Shown here: positions 1 to 12,458 of the stretch, one piece after another
Layout of the letters: each line of letters begins with the position of its first letter
How positions within the stretch are numbered: position 1 is the stretch's first letter
Assembly: GCF_937616625.2 (NCBI RefSeq)
Contig: NC_065571.1
Span: forward strand, 3,474,501 to 3,538,500
Direction of reading: 5' to 3'
DNA from: Mercurialis annua
Taxonomy: Eukaryota; Streptophyta; Magnoliopsida; Malpighiales; Euphorbiaceae
Length of the DNA: 64,000 nt
Notes under the pieces: generated by a model
What the model saw: the letters and a program-made list of their open reading frames with translations, nothing else
Told to the model about the DNA's origin: nothing
Database searches by the model: none
Made by a program: the position numbers and the translations under genes

Positions 1-600
1 CAAATTCTGCATTGTGATGAAGATGTTCTGGTAAAGATTTGTGTATCTACGCCTGTTTGTAATCTACCAATGAAACACATAAAAAAACTATTATCATTAA
101 GCAATAAGTTGTCTTCGATTTGGTTCTTGCTGCGTATGAATTCTACATGATATCGTAATCTCATCAACTCTTTAAATTAAATCCATCTTTCATTTCTAAT
201 GTTCAAATTCAATTTATATTTTCTGTTATCCCTTTGATAGTAGTTGGATATGTTTTTTTTCTTTTATAAAAAAAAACCGATTCAACTCTAATACTCTGTT
301 AAATTTATGGATTGCTGATAGTTGTTTTATGCTTGACTGCTGCTATTGTTCATAATACTATTGGCAAACAATATAGCTGTAGAGAGCAAATAGCAAATTA
401 TACACTTAAATGGCATACCTGTATGCAACATTTGCGATAGCAAAGGGACGCAGAATCAGCTCACTAAAGACTGCCCCTTTATGTGCCATCATATATAGAT
501 GCGGTAACCTTATAAAAGGATTCACAGCAATAAATGAAATAGAAATTGACTAATACACTTTAAAAATATGGGTCTACTCATACAATCTGTTGAAATATAA
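1..600. other. Intergenic, no gene seen
   Basis: AT-rich sequence without a convincing coding region. A short minus-strand reading frame at 604-792 has a lysine/arginine-rich C-terminal end but matches no family I recognise and has no exon-like context. Confidence 0.5.
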
Positions 601-837
601 AAATTATGGTAAATTTTTTCGCTTTTTAGTTTTAGAGGCCGTTCTTTCTGCAGCTATCCTTTTATTTCTTCTTTCTTCCTTTTCCGCTTCACTTGGAAGT
701 TCTCCAAAATCAGCCCAAGCAATAGCATCTTTCAATATATAATCCATTATATTGTTGATTTTGTGACCCACTATCCATATCATAAATATCAATCGAAGCT
801 CTTGACTTGCAACCTAAAATAAAAAGTTAATTAATAA

Positions 838-1464
838 TTTAACACACATATTGCCGAAATCATCGCAACCTCATCATTGCCGGATTGGATTCAATTCAAG
901 TCAACATGTCGCCTATTCAATCAAATAGCATCAGAGCAACACATTTTACAAAAGCTAGATCTAATGAGTTTACTCGACAAGAACTACTACTCCTACAAAG
1001 ATGAAGGGGAAATTGAGCAGTTCTTTATCATGTGTGGTAAAGCTAACAATCCTATGGCATTATATTTTACTGGATGTCGACAATTTTTCAATAAAAAAAA
1101 CCATGATGTGGCTGAAATTGAAAAGTCAGTTGAAGGAGGATTCACTCCGAGTATTTACGCTCTAGGTGTTGCCTTGATTTCACTAAACAAACAAGAAGAA
1201 GGACTAAACTTATTGAAGAGAGCGTGGAAAAATAATAGCGACAGAACTCCTTATTTCTCAAATTTGATGTTGAGACGTGTTACTGCAAGTTCTAAATTTC
1301 CAGTATTTAACTTTCCCAAGGAGCTAAAAGGAGCGTTTTGTCAAAATGCTGCTCACTCAAAAAAAGCTATTCAAAGCACTTCGCGAATATATTTTCTCAC
1401 TGATTGTGTTGATTGTATGTTGTGTGAAATTGAACACAACCTACACGATCTCATGTATGATTGA
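838..1464 (+). pseudogene. F-box-like protein (At2g35280 type), 5'-truncated
   Basis: The frame is open from an in-frame stop at 835-837 to the stop at 1462-1464. It contains no ATG before the conserved part: the first conserved residues (EIIATSSLPDWIQFKSTCR) are the second half of an F-box, which normally begins with a Leu-Pro segment that is missing here. The rest resembles the plant F-box family with Sel1-like repeats: a short region with the motif NPMALYFTG, then YALGVALISLNKQEEGLNLL, and a Cys-rich end (DCVDCMLCEIEHNL). Family members normally recruit an SCF ubiquitin ligase through the F-box. I see no splice acceptor that would supply the missing N-terminus, so this is probably a truncated copy. 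The family call comes from remembered motifs. Confidence 0.55.
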
Positions 1465-1964
1465 TTTAATGGTCGACAGTTTGAATATTTTAAATTAAGC
1501 TGAATAAAATTATCTATGTTTTAGATGTTTCTTCTACTTTATATATTTATGAAATTCAGAGAATCGACTTACTGATATGACTATGTAGCAAGCCCGCATA
1601 TAATTCATTTTCTCCTAAGCCCTAAAAGATCTTTATTCACAAGTCACAGATGTACAACCACTGTTTATATATACACAAAAAAGGTTTATTCGCAGGTTAT
1701 GGATAAAAAGCCACTGCATATAATAGTCATCAATCTCTTGATAGTGTCCAACAGTTTTCCAAACTAGAACATTAACCATGTAATATACTAACTTATACTC
1801 ATTAAAGACATCTATGTTGATGGAAGTATTATGTTTTTATTGGATCACAGCCAGGACAATTTGCTGTAGTAATTTTAGCATTATATCTACACATACAAAT
1901 ACTATAACAGAATGTAAAGCAAATCAGCTTCCAGCACAAATTGTATCATCAAAATCCATACCTT

Positions 1965-2095
1965 ATAGATATCTTCTAGAGACTTGGGCTCCATGACCTC
2001 AATATCCCGAGCAAGGGTTAAATAGCCTTCATTTAGTTTAATGTTGTTGATAATATACTGCAATGCCTCTCTGTCCTCATCCTCTGAAGCATGAA
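1965..2095 (-). pseudogene. 26S proteasome subunit RPN1 (PSMD2), single exon remnant
   Basis: On the minus strand a stretch reads EDEDREALQ, then GYLTLARDIEVMEPKSLEDIYK. This matches the middle of RPN1, the non-ATPase base subunit of the 26S proteasome. It is preceded by a plausible acceptor (CTTCAG) and followed by GTATGG right after the Lys codon, where the family continues with an HLLDG segment. That next exon is not seen at lower coordinates and no other RPN1 exon is recognisable nearby. I read this as a single captured or leftover exon rather than a working gene. Confidence 0.6.
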
Positions 2096-2738
2096 CAACA
2101 TTTACATGGATTGCAGTCGCAGTCGCAGCTGCAGCCACAACAGGACAGCAGCGCTAGACAACGACAGCTTGTTGAACGACAGCTACAACAGACCCACGAG
2201 AAATTGAAACAGGGTATTCCACTGCAGCAACAATATTAATCGTCGCAAATTTAAAATCAGGACACAGAAAAGCATTATAACATGAGGGAAACCAAGGTCG
2301 TTAAAAGCGCTAGCGGTACTGAGAGATGGTTTTAGGAGCACTAGACGGCACTAAGGCGGTACACAGGGAAACAAAAACAAAAGAAGTTATTATGGTTTTT
2401 GATTAGTGTACTCAACTATTGTTAGCTAGTAAAATCAAATGGCATCTGTAAATCTAGGCAAAACTCAGTGTTCTTCCTTTTCCTTCTGATGCATGCCATG
2501 AACCCTTAATAAGCTATACCAACATTCACATAAAAAATTTAGCAACTTTTAGAAGTCCAGAATCCAGATCAAGTGGTCAGCATTGCTCCAAGTTATTTAA
2601 GATTGTGTTTCATGGATTTGCATCTCACAACGATTCAAGACAATTGGAAAAAAATTCAATTCATAAGTATTTCACAATAAAGGACAAGAATAAAACTGCT
2701 AATAGGAAACTTTATGCATCAAAGGCTTGTTTACATAC

Positions 2739-3643
2739 AACACTTCAAGAGTCTTCATCGTCCAAATATAGGCAGGAAGCTCCCCGGAAATGTTACAGCT
2801 CCTCAAAATCCTAGCATATAAAATTGATATATGTAAAGTTACAAATATAGATGAAACAACTACAGTTCATACCTTCAAATATTACATGATATGGCCAATT
2901 CATACAATCTCAATAAGCCTGTCACGTTGCTCAGCTGAGGAAAACCTTGGCTTGATCCTTTAATGTCACTAATTCTCCTGTAACAAATATACCACGATAA
3001 TAAGAAGTTAAAAAAAAAGTTGTTAAACAATGAGAAAAGGAAAAAAAACCTATAAGACATCAGACAACTAGGTTAATAGAACAAAGCCTTATACTTACAG
3101 CTCAACTAAATTAGTCAAAAGAGAAATACTTGAAGGAATGGGGCCCTCCAGTCCACTTCCATGCAGTTGTCTTCAATATTTTAAATTTACAAAAGATATC
3201 TGTTACAAGTGAGGTCATAAAACTCGAATGGGAAGTTAAGATTAAGTAGGGATCTTACAGTCTCGTAAGCTTTTTCCAATTGTGCATGAAGTTGGGAATT
3301 ACTCCTGTGAACTTATTGTCATCTAACCTCCTGCATTGCACAATAAAAAGCTTCTGAATTAAGAGAGGTAAAAACCTAAATATCTGTACAAAACGAAAAC
3401 ACTATGAAAGCCTACAGATCTGTTAGATTACGGAGCCTAGCAAAGGATGTTGGCAAGTTTCCGGAGAATTGATTAGAGGACAGCATCCTGAAAGGAAAAG
3501 ATAGCATCAAGATACCATAAAAGAATCGTTCATCCAGGTGTTAGGAAAAATGCAGAACAAAGAAGCCATACAAGGTTTGCAGGTTGACTAATTTCCCGAG
3601 TTCAGATGGTATTACACCAGAAATTTGGTTCGCTTCAACGGAC
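2739..3643 (-). pseudogene. LRR receptor-like kinase fragment (LRR VIII-2 type), six 72-nt LRR exons
   Basis: Six minus-strand exons can be placed at 3572-3643, 3416-3487, 3259-3330, 3099-3170, 2906-2977 and 2739-2810. Each is exactly 72 nt, one 24-residue leucine-rich repeat, and all are joined in the same phase across GT-AG introns. Readable pieces are NQISGVIPSELGKLVNLQTL, LPTSFARLRNLTDL, FTGVIPNFMHNWKKLTRL, GSGLEGPIPSSISLLTNL, SDIKGSSQGFPQLSNVTGL and LRSCNISGELPAYIWTMKTL. This order matches the ectodomain of the LRR VIII-2 receptor kinases (LIK1, RFK1, At1g53430 group). No signal peptide, malectin-like or kinase exon is visible on either side, although frames and splice sites are intact. 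It is therefore a truncated gene, perhaps recently broken. Confidence 0.75.
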
Positions 3644-5980
3644 CTGAAGGAAGACCACAAAGAAAAAGAGTAGGTAACAAAAGAAGGTATTAAAAATTAA
3701 TAAGCAAATGCAATAGTACATGCATCAAAAGTTTCCCATGTACCAAAACCAAACAAGAAACTCTGAAAGGCTAAAGTCCAATTAGCTTTTGTCATAAAAA
3801 ATAGTACCAAAAAGTGAAAAGAGGAACAAGACCAACTGAGATTTGGAACATACAGATATGTAGCTTATAATCGTTGCAGAAAAGGATAGTTTTATTATGG
3901 CCAGTGACCAGTAGCTACCATATAATATCAAAAATATGAACTGCAAATTCAATTATTTTTGCACTAATAATTAATTACTTGTAGGTCCTATCTATTTATT
4001 TTCATAATCAAACAATAAAGCTAATGAGTGATAAAACCATTCATATAATTCTAATTAGAAACCAGCCAAACGAGATCAACCCCATAAATCTGATCTAATC
4101 TAATCTGTTTAAGCAAAACGACAACTCGAAATTGACACGATGATTATCTACACTTGATAGTTAAGCTTGAAATTATGATATGTGGAAAATGAATGGTATA
4201 ATGGAGAAAAAGGAATTCATTATTGTGCTTAATTTGATGTACTAAAAGAAAAGGCAGCATGGATTACAAGTTTTTGTACAATTACAACAAAGACGTACCT
4301 TCGTACATTTTGGAGATTTGGCGCGTCCAGGGGTCGGGCGTTTTCCTTTAGAATAACAGCATAACCAAGTGCAGCAAGAGCAATCCCGGCATGACGGTCT
4401 GCAACAAGAGCATTCCGGGCATGACGGTATGCAACAAGAGCTGCCAACACCTCACCAATGATAATTTGAGAACTGACACTGCGACTAGCAGACTGCAGAT
4501 AAATCAAATTAAAGAATTGAACTGACACCATTTGATTTTTATTTTTAAAAAAATTACTACCAACTAAAAGAGCATGAACTAATGTCTAGCTTTTCAATCC
4601 CAAAATCCAGAAAAATGATTGAAGCAATTCATACACTATAAAGCTTCCTTAAAGCAATACTAAATATGTAAAAAAAAAAAATTAACCATCAAAGGGACGA
4701 GATAAAAGCGCGAACTAAACCGAGGCTTTGAAATTCCATAAATGAGTCCAATTTCATATGCGTAATCTTCCACCAAATCCAAACTTCAGTGGGTTCATGG
4801 AATTGGTGATTATATAATCGGTATTGTCTATTTTCTTCAAATTACAGACCACAATTGTCGCAATTTCCTAATAACCCTCAATTTTCCGCCACGTCACCGG
4901 AAGCAACAGCTTCAGCACCGCCTTCGCCCTCGTCGATCGTCCAAAGGAAAAACCCTAAAGCTTATCTCGACTCCATTTTTGAAAAAGCCAGGCATCTGTG
5001 GACGCAATATGACTAGGTTAAATTTAGGAAAGAAACTGAAGAAAGAAAATGAAAAAAGAAAACGTTTTAGGAAAATGGTTTAATGAGAAAATGTTAAAGT
5101 TACCTGGTATATCAAGTTATAGATGGTGAATGACATAAGTGGTACCCAAAGTTAAGTGGTACCGTATAACTAGCCTAAAGACTATTTAAATCTTAATTTT
5201 TGTATTTCTTATTTGTTACAAACAATTTTTTTACTAGTACATTTCTGTTATGTAATTTTATCCAGTTTCCAGATTTGTTACAACTATATTCTAATTTTAT
5301 TTGTGTGGAAAAATATTTATATGATTTAGATTTTATCCGGATAAAATTTATAGATATATCCAACATAAAATACTTTATCCATTAAATATAGTTACAACTA
5401 TATTCTAATTTTTTATATATGAAGATAAAATGAACACTATTTATAAAAATTTATAATTCTGAATAATAATAAACACACAAAATTTAATTTAAATAGTCTT
5501 TAGACGTAAAATTTATATTATAAATATAATTCAATTTTTTTATAAGAACAAGAATATAATGTAAACCCAATAAATTTCCAAAAAAAATGAAGAAATATAA
5601 ATAAATTTTAGGTTCCATGTAAATTCTCAATTTTATTACAACTATTAATTGATAAATTATTTTTAAATAAAATATGTAGTTAATTATTTAATAATTAATT
5701 ATCTATTAATATAAATTTTATTAATCGATAATTGTAAATAAATATGTTGCGTTCATTTATATAAATAATTCATTATTTATAATTTTAAAAAATACTTCAT
5801 AATCTACAATTTAAGTGAGTAGTTCATAGTTCTAATTCAATATCAATATGGTGAACTTATAAAAATAGTTACACTAGTTTTATAATTTCCCATATATAAC
5901 ACATTTTTTAGGAAGAAAATCATGCATATGAAAAAGGAATTTTTATTCATTCAACCATCAAAAACCTTTACATTATATCA
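3644..5980. other. Intergenic; one exon-like reading frame, otherwise AT-rich
   Basis: A minus-strand reading frame at 4229-4531 has balanced composition and contains a roughly 30-bp imperfect tandem duplication near 4370-4440 (LVAYRHARNA followed by LVADRHAGIA). I do not recognise the protein. The remainder, especially 5160-5980, is very AT-rich with no coding signal. Confidence 0.4.
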
Positions 5981-8900
5981 CTACAATTTGCTCTTCTTCA
6001 CAGGTCCCATCTTTTTTGCTTCATTTCTCAATACATGCTTTTGAATCTTCCCTGTAGCAGTTTTTGGCAATGGTCCAAAAATAACAGACTTTGGAACCCA
6101 ATAGGCAGGCATTTTAGACTTACAATACTTCATTATCTCTTCTGCTAAACGCCCTTCATCAGATTTATCTGTTCCTTGTTTCAATGTTATAAAAGCACAC
6201 GGCGACTCGCCCCATCGTTCGTCTTCTCGTGCTATCACCGATACTTCAAACACGGACGGATGTGTGTATATCACATTTTCAACCTCCAAACTGCTGATAT
6301 TTTCACCTCCGGAGATGATTATGTCCTTGTTTCGATCCTTGATTTCTATGTAATTATCCGGGTGCTTCACTGCGAGATCACCGGAATGAAACCAACCGTT
6401 TTCAAATGCTTCTTTATTAGCTTGTTCGTTTTTTAAGTAACCCTTCATCACCAAATTTCCGCGCATCATGATTTCTCCCATGGTTTTTCCGTCTGCAGGA
6501 ACGGGTTTCATTGTTTTCGTGTCCACCACGTCTAGTCCTTCCAAGCCAATGTATCTCACACCTTGGCGAGCCCTGAGGCGAGCTTGTTTGATGGGTGGCA
6601 ACGAGTCCCACTCAGGCTTCCACGCGCATACAGTGGATGGACCGTACGTTTCTGAAAGGCCGTACGTATGAGTCACACGAAAGCCTTTCTCTGACATAGC
6701 GGAAAGAAGTGCAGGAGGTGGAGCAGCACCAGCTGTGTTCACATGGACTATGCGAGGTAGGGGGGAAATTGCCTCTTCTTTTGGCGCGTTTACGATGGTG
6801 TTGAGCACCACAGGTGCAGCACAGAAGTGAGTTATGCCTTGGTTGGCAATTGCTGAATAGACCGCCTTAGCCGTTACCTGTAAAAATCAGAAGAGACTAC
6901 TAACTAAACTTAGATTCAAGACAGAACATACTGATTATGCTGTTACAAACTATCAAAAATTCTGCCATATATAAATAGGAAACCTCTTGCCAAGCTAGAC
7001 CTTATGGATCCGGCTTAGATTTTAGAAAATCTTACACATTTATTGCTAATTTCTTAACATACTATCGTTCTAAGTCCTGAGTTCATTACATGGATCTCAA
7101 GTGGTTGCAGATTTCAGAACTCTAATGAAGAAAAATTAAAATACTCGAGGTTGGCTGATGACGTACCTGCCTCAAGCATATATTTGTTCCGCAAAGAGCA
7201 GCAAGCGACCAAGTATAACACCAACCATTACAATGAAACATAGGCAAAGTCCACAAATAAACAGCATCTTCGTTAAGACCCCAAATCATAGCACAGCTCA
7301 AAGCCATTAGATACGCCCCGCGGTGGCTAAGCACAACCCCCTTAGGACTCGCTGTCGTACCGGAAGTATAACCCAAAGCAATACTCTGCTACTCATCCTC
7401 CGGCGGTTTCCAAGCATATTCCGGGTCCCCAATTTCCAAGAACTTCTCATATTCAGTAGCTCCTTTTTCCAGAGCACGTTTTAGTGACTTTGGATCGCAA
7501 GTTTTATCAGCTATAACAATCAGCAGTGGAGTTTTGAAAGTGCTGTCCTTTTCTGTTAAGTTTTTTAAAGCTCTCTCGGCCAAGTTAAAATACTCCTGGT
7601 CTACCATTACAACTGCAGAGTTTGAATGGCCTAAAAGAAATGCGACCGTGGATGCGTTTAAACGTGTATTGACTGTATTTAACACGGCTCCGGCCATTGG
7701 AACTCCGAAATGAGCTTCGTACATGGCAGGAATATTTGGTGCTATTATTGCTACCTGCCAATGTGAATCGCAAAGAAAGCTATATATCAACTGCATGTTG
7801 ATTTCTAAAGCCATGGATTTGGCTATATGTTCAGTCGGATAGAACTAATAGGCTCAATCACTTAAAAATATATTGACTTTTTTCATTTGTCGCCTAAACA
7901 TTCAAAAAGGTCAATTTTGATCTAATTTCGATAAATAGATTAAAACTGTAGCTAGCTAGACATATTAAAAGAGCCTAAGCTTTTGATTTTTTTCTTCTTC
8001 AATTGTAATCAAGCCTAACATTTTCCAATCCGAAAATACTTATTAAAATTAGACTATAGTTGGCGAAATTAAAAAATTTGATAATAAATGAAAAATATTA
8101 AAGAGGTTTGGTCCTTTTTAATTGGCTACAATTAAAACATACTTAATGAAATTAAATTAAAATTGATATTTTTAAAAAGTTGGATCATAAGTTAATAAAA
8201 TACTTTTGCATTATTAGATCTAAGATGAATAAAAAATGAAGGCCTAATTATTTAAAAAACCCCACCTTGAAACATTTTTTCATTTATACCCTGATCTAGG
8301 AAAAAGTTCATTTGTACCATTTTTTTGATTTTTCATTTTCAATTGTACCCCAAAATTTTATTTTTTGACAAAATAATTAATTAAAGGATGAAAACATTAA
8401 AAATAATTAAATAGAAGGGTTATATCATCTTTTTTCTATTTGAAAAAATACAAATAAATTAAAAAATGAAGTATTATTTTAAACTTTTTTTTTAAATAAA
8501 AATAGTTCAATTTAGTGCTTTAGGGTAGAGTTGAAAACGAAAAATCAAAAAAAGGGTACAAATGAACTTTTTCCTAGGTCATGGTATAAACGAAAAAATA
8601 TTACAAGGTGGAGGTTTTTTAAGTAATTAGACCAAAAATGAAACACTTATTCCATATTTAAATGCTACTATTTGATATAGAAATTTTATTTCTTGCTTTG
8701 ATACTCTTAGCTAAATTATAATAATTCCACTTAAATTTAAATTTTATAACTCTTATGAAACTACTATTCTTTCAAGAACAAAATAGACATTCTATTCTAT
8801 ATTTATGATTCTATTCGGGGAACCAAACATGCCTTAAAGTATCACTCAGTTTATCCATTCAAAGCTATGAGTATTTCAAATTGAGATTTAATGAATCTCA

Positions 8901-9353
8901 AAATAATAATTCAATGCACTATTTCCGCCACATCATCCGGGCGACAAATGACGTTTGCAATATTAGAATACTTAAGCAATAATTAACACTTATTAGCTTG
9001 TTATAAAAATGACGTGGCACATAGAACAATCACTTTATGCCAATTATGCTAAACCAAGTTGGTAGAATAATAAAATATTAGTATAAACAATACAAGAACA
9101 CCAAAATTGCAATTCTAAACATTGATTCGATCGTTTTACTTACAGTGCTACCAGCGCCGATATTATTTTTGGACAAAGCAGAGGCCAATCGACGGCACCG
9201 TTGGTAAGTCTGCTGCCACGTGTACTGATCTGAACCATAAACAAGAGCCACTCTGGCGGGATGCACCGTAGCTGCTCTCTCTAGAAACCATAACGGCGTC
9301 AACGCCGTATAGTTAGCTTCAAGCTTAGGCAGATCATCAATGTCTTTCCCCAT
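5981..9353 (-). pseudogene. Peroxisomal acyl-CoA ligase (AAE/BZO1-like), in-frame stop
   Basis: Three exons: 9144-9353 (start ATG 9351-9353), 7167-7754 and 5981-6877, all phase 0 with GT-AG introns, giving 564 codons, normal for plant clade VI acyl-activating enzymes. These ligases form an acyl-AMP and then a thioester with CoA; relatives act on benzoate, cinnamate or short-chain acids. Visible motifs: NIPAMYEAHFGVPMAGAVLN; the P-loop YTSGTTASPKG (about 199-209); TYGLSETYGP; GWFHSGD; the hinge DRNKDIIISGGENIS; the catalytic Lys in TATGK (about 543); and a C-terminal SKL, a type 1 peroxisomal signal. The anomaly is a TAG at 7389-7391 (codon 192), between PPEDE and QSIALGYTSG, where relatives have Trp (TGG). 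Every other part is intact, so this is either a recent null allele or a sequence error. The substrate cannot be told from sequence. Confidence 0.85.
8241..8633. mobile_element. Fold-back MITE, 9-bp target duplication, in acyl-CoA ligase intron 1
   Basis: 393 bp with long terminal inverted repeats (left end GGCCTAATTATTT, right end the complement of GGTCTAATTACTT) and flanked on both sides by AAAAATGAA (8232-8240 and 8634-8642). A 9-bp duplication points to Mutator-like transposition. It lies inside the 7755-9143 intron and has no coding capacity. Confidence 0.8.
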
Positions 9354-10924
9354 CTCTTACTACAGAACTACAATTGCTAAACTGCTATATACTGTTAATG
9401 ACGGCACAGTGTCCATTTTTCAATCAAAATTCAAATATACACGTCACCGCATGGGCATGGGCCAGTGCACCGCTACTAGAAACTGCTACTCCGTTCGGTG
9501 CATTTTTCGCTTTGCTATAGAGAACAAGAGTCCAGGTGGCAACCACCTGAACTATTTTTAGAGACAAAAATTGATGTTGTTGGCTGCATTTAAAACATAG
9601 AAGTGATAATTAATTCCACGTCAGTTTTTATTGATTTGTTATACAAATATAGCATAATAGTGTGGTTTAGAAGAAAAATGTGTTCATTTTGTTTCAATTT
9701 AATTTATTTTAGCATTTTCAATAATAATCATCAAAGTCATTTTAAATGATTAATATAATTGTATTTTATATTTAAAATTATTTTATTTTAACTACAAAAT
9801 AATTTAGACAAAAATATTTCTTAAATCCTAATATTTTGTTCCGCCAATTTTGCAAATTTAGACAAACATACCCAAACTACAAATTACACCTATTTTTGCG
9901 ATATTTTTATGATCTTTTGCTTATTTTATATAATTGATTTTAAATTTTAGTTTAGGAATAATTATTATAATTTAAATTAAGGTTACGATGACGTTGAATC
10001 AAAATACTCTCATACTTGAAATTGTAAAATTTGAAATTTGACTCAAATTCAATCAAATTTTATTTTAAAAGTTGGAACTTAAATTAATATAATAAATACA
10101 AATCGAGCACGATTTGAATTGACTCAATTATTTATATATTTGTATTAAAAATTAAATTTTAATTTAAAAATAAAATGTTACTATCATAGATATGTATAAT
10201 TATAATAATTAGAAAAAATAAATTAATAAAAAATTGAATAGGCTAGAGCTTTTTTTTTTGAATAATATAGGCTAGAGTTGTTTGAAAATTTTAAAAAAAT
10301 TGCTGATTTTAATTTATATTTTATTATTTTCTAATTTTAATTTGCTCGTGAGTTTATTTGATTCGACTTAATTATCTCTCTTTCAGTTTCACCATCTAGT
10401 GTCAGAGATGGGCTTCATCTTTGTTAAAGACATTAGCCCAAAATTTATGAACTCTCCTATCTATCTTGACTTAAGACTCTGTTGCACTTGTCCGACCCAT
10501 GATTCAAAATTTGTTATGACTGTGGCCATCAGTTTATAGCCAAGCGCATCTTGAAGTTCCTTTATTTTTACAGTTTTATTTATATGATTATTTTTAAAGT
10601 TTTTTTTTTTATCTAATTTATATATTTAATTAATTTTAAATTTATAAATACTTATAAAAAAGTAAGCGTGCACTATACTTGCAGTGAAATGAGCGTGAGA
10701 CCGAAGTTGAAAAGGGAGCAGATAAATAAAAATTTAAAAATATATGGATCTATCGAATAAAAAAATTCATTACATGACTCAAACCCATTTTATCACACAT
10801 GGCAACATTAAAAACAACTAAACACATGTAAAATTATGTACGAAAAGGAACTATTAAATTAAATCCGTGAAGTATAAAGATTAGTGAATATAAAACTTTA
10901 AAAAAGAACTAGTTTAATAAAAGT

Positions 10925-11540
10925 GGACTACTAAATACCGTCCCTATATTATTAGATAGCACCCCCTTTTTTTATTTAAATACCTTTTTACCTTTTTCTA
11001 ATTTTAAAACTCGTATTTTTTTTTGACAATCTAAAACTCACATTCAAATCCTTTCAACTCACATTCAAACGCGAATACACTTATATTATTTTATTATATT
11101 AATTTTTTTATAGAAAAATACACTTATATTATTTTTAAGATTATAGGCTATTTCATTTATTTTTAAAAAAAAATGTTTAATTTCATTTCAATTGTTTAAT
11201 TTTAAAAAAATTCGTTTAATTTCAAAATATTTTTTGTTTTTTTTAAATCATTTAATTTCAAAAGTGTTTTTTCTTTAATTTAAAAAAAATCGTTTAATTT
11301 CAAAAATATTTTTTGTTTAATTTCAATTTATTTTTCGAAAAATTAAGAGACTTCCTCGAAAAACATCTCCCCAAGGTGAGACTTCCTCGAAAAACGTCTA
11401 TCTAAGGGGAGACGTTTCTCGAAAAGTCCCTTAATTTTATCTTTTACTCTTAAGGGGAGTATTTTTTTAATTAAAAGGGTAAGGAGGTTAAAAAAAAGAC
11501 GGTACCTAGTAATTTAGGAACAGCATTTAATAATACCCTT
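10925..11540. mobile_element. Degenerate fold-back element
   Basis: The left end (GGACTACTAAATACCGTCCC) and the complement of the right end (GGGTATTATTAAATGCTGTT) are related, and runs of T and A mirror each other inside. Near 11345-11430 the motif of the type GACTTCCTCGAAAAACRTCT occurs twice directly and once inverted, making a hairpin core. No clean target duplication was found, so borders are approximate. Confidence 0.5.
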
Positions 11541-12419
11541 AATTACAGCAGCCTCATAACGGATTTGGCCTTCATTTTTTCTTTATTGATTTGATTTGGC
11601 CTTCATTATTAGTAGTATAATTAAATCCCGCTACCTACTGCATTATTGGTCCTTATTTATTACTAAAAAGGTAATTAATCTATAAGCGATAAGATCAGAG
11701 AATATAAAATAAAACACTGAGTTTTTATCAAGTGTGCATTATGTGCAGAAATATATCAAAGTAAAGTCTCTGCACGGGAATTCTACCAACTTTTTTTTAA
11801 AAGAAATTATTAACTTTTATTAAAGATTATTCAAGATATCTATATTTATTAAAAAAACTTTAGAAAAAAACTAAGAGAAAAACAAAAAAATAATTAAATT
11901 TGATAATTTAACATAAAATATATATTTTATAATACATGCGCTAACTAATTCATATATTTATCTTAAAACAAATAGATAAATATAATTTTTCATTAAAATT
12001 TCGACATCACATATAAACAAAAAACTTAAGTAACGACATCTGGTCTAATCATTATCTTACAAACAATTTTTAGAAAAGGAACAAATAAACATTTCAAAAA
12101 AGAAAGATAACATAAAAGTTTCAAAAATAAAAACAAATAACAAAATATGATATTTTAAAAAACAAAACTATTATAGCTATATACAATTCTAATTTTATTG
12201 TTAAAAAGTTTACAATTTACTTTCAATTTTATATCCGCAATATATTGCATTTAATATTCTCTTTGTCGATAAATTTTAATCTATAAAAATAAAAAAAATT
12301 ACCTAAATGTCAAAAGTAAAATATAAAAAAGACATAAACAATTAGAATTTTCCTATTTAAAAAAAGAAAGAGAGGCAGGGAGCTCTAGCCATTTTATTAT
12401 AACCACACATGTATAATAT

Positions 12420-12426
<7 letters not shown>

Positions 12427-12455
<29 letters not shown>
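12427..12455. repeat. (TA)n microsatellite
   Basis: An uninterrupted alternating TA tract of about 14 units in the intergenic region upstream of the CAMTA gene. Confidence 0.8.

Positions 12456-12458
<3 letters not shown>

Noticed and set aside
604..792. 62-codon minus-strand frame with a Lys/Arg-rich end
   Set aside because: No recognisable family, no exon partners and no promoter context; cannot be supported as a gene.
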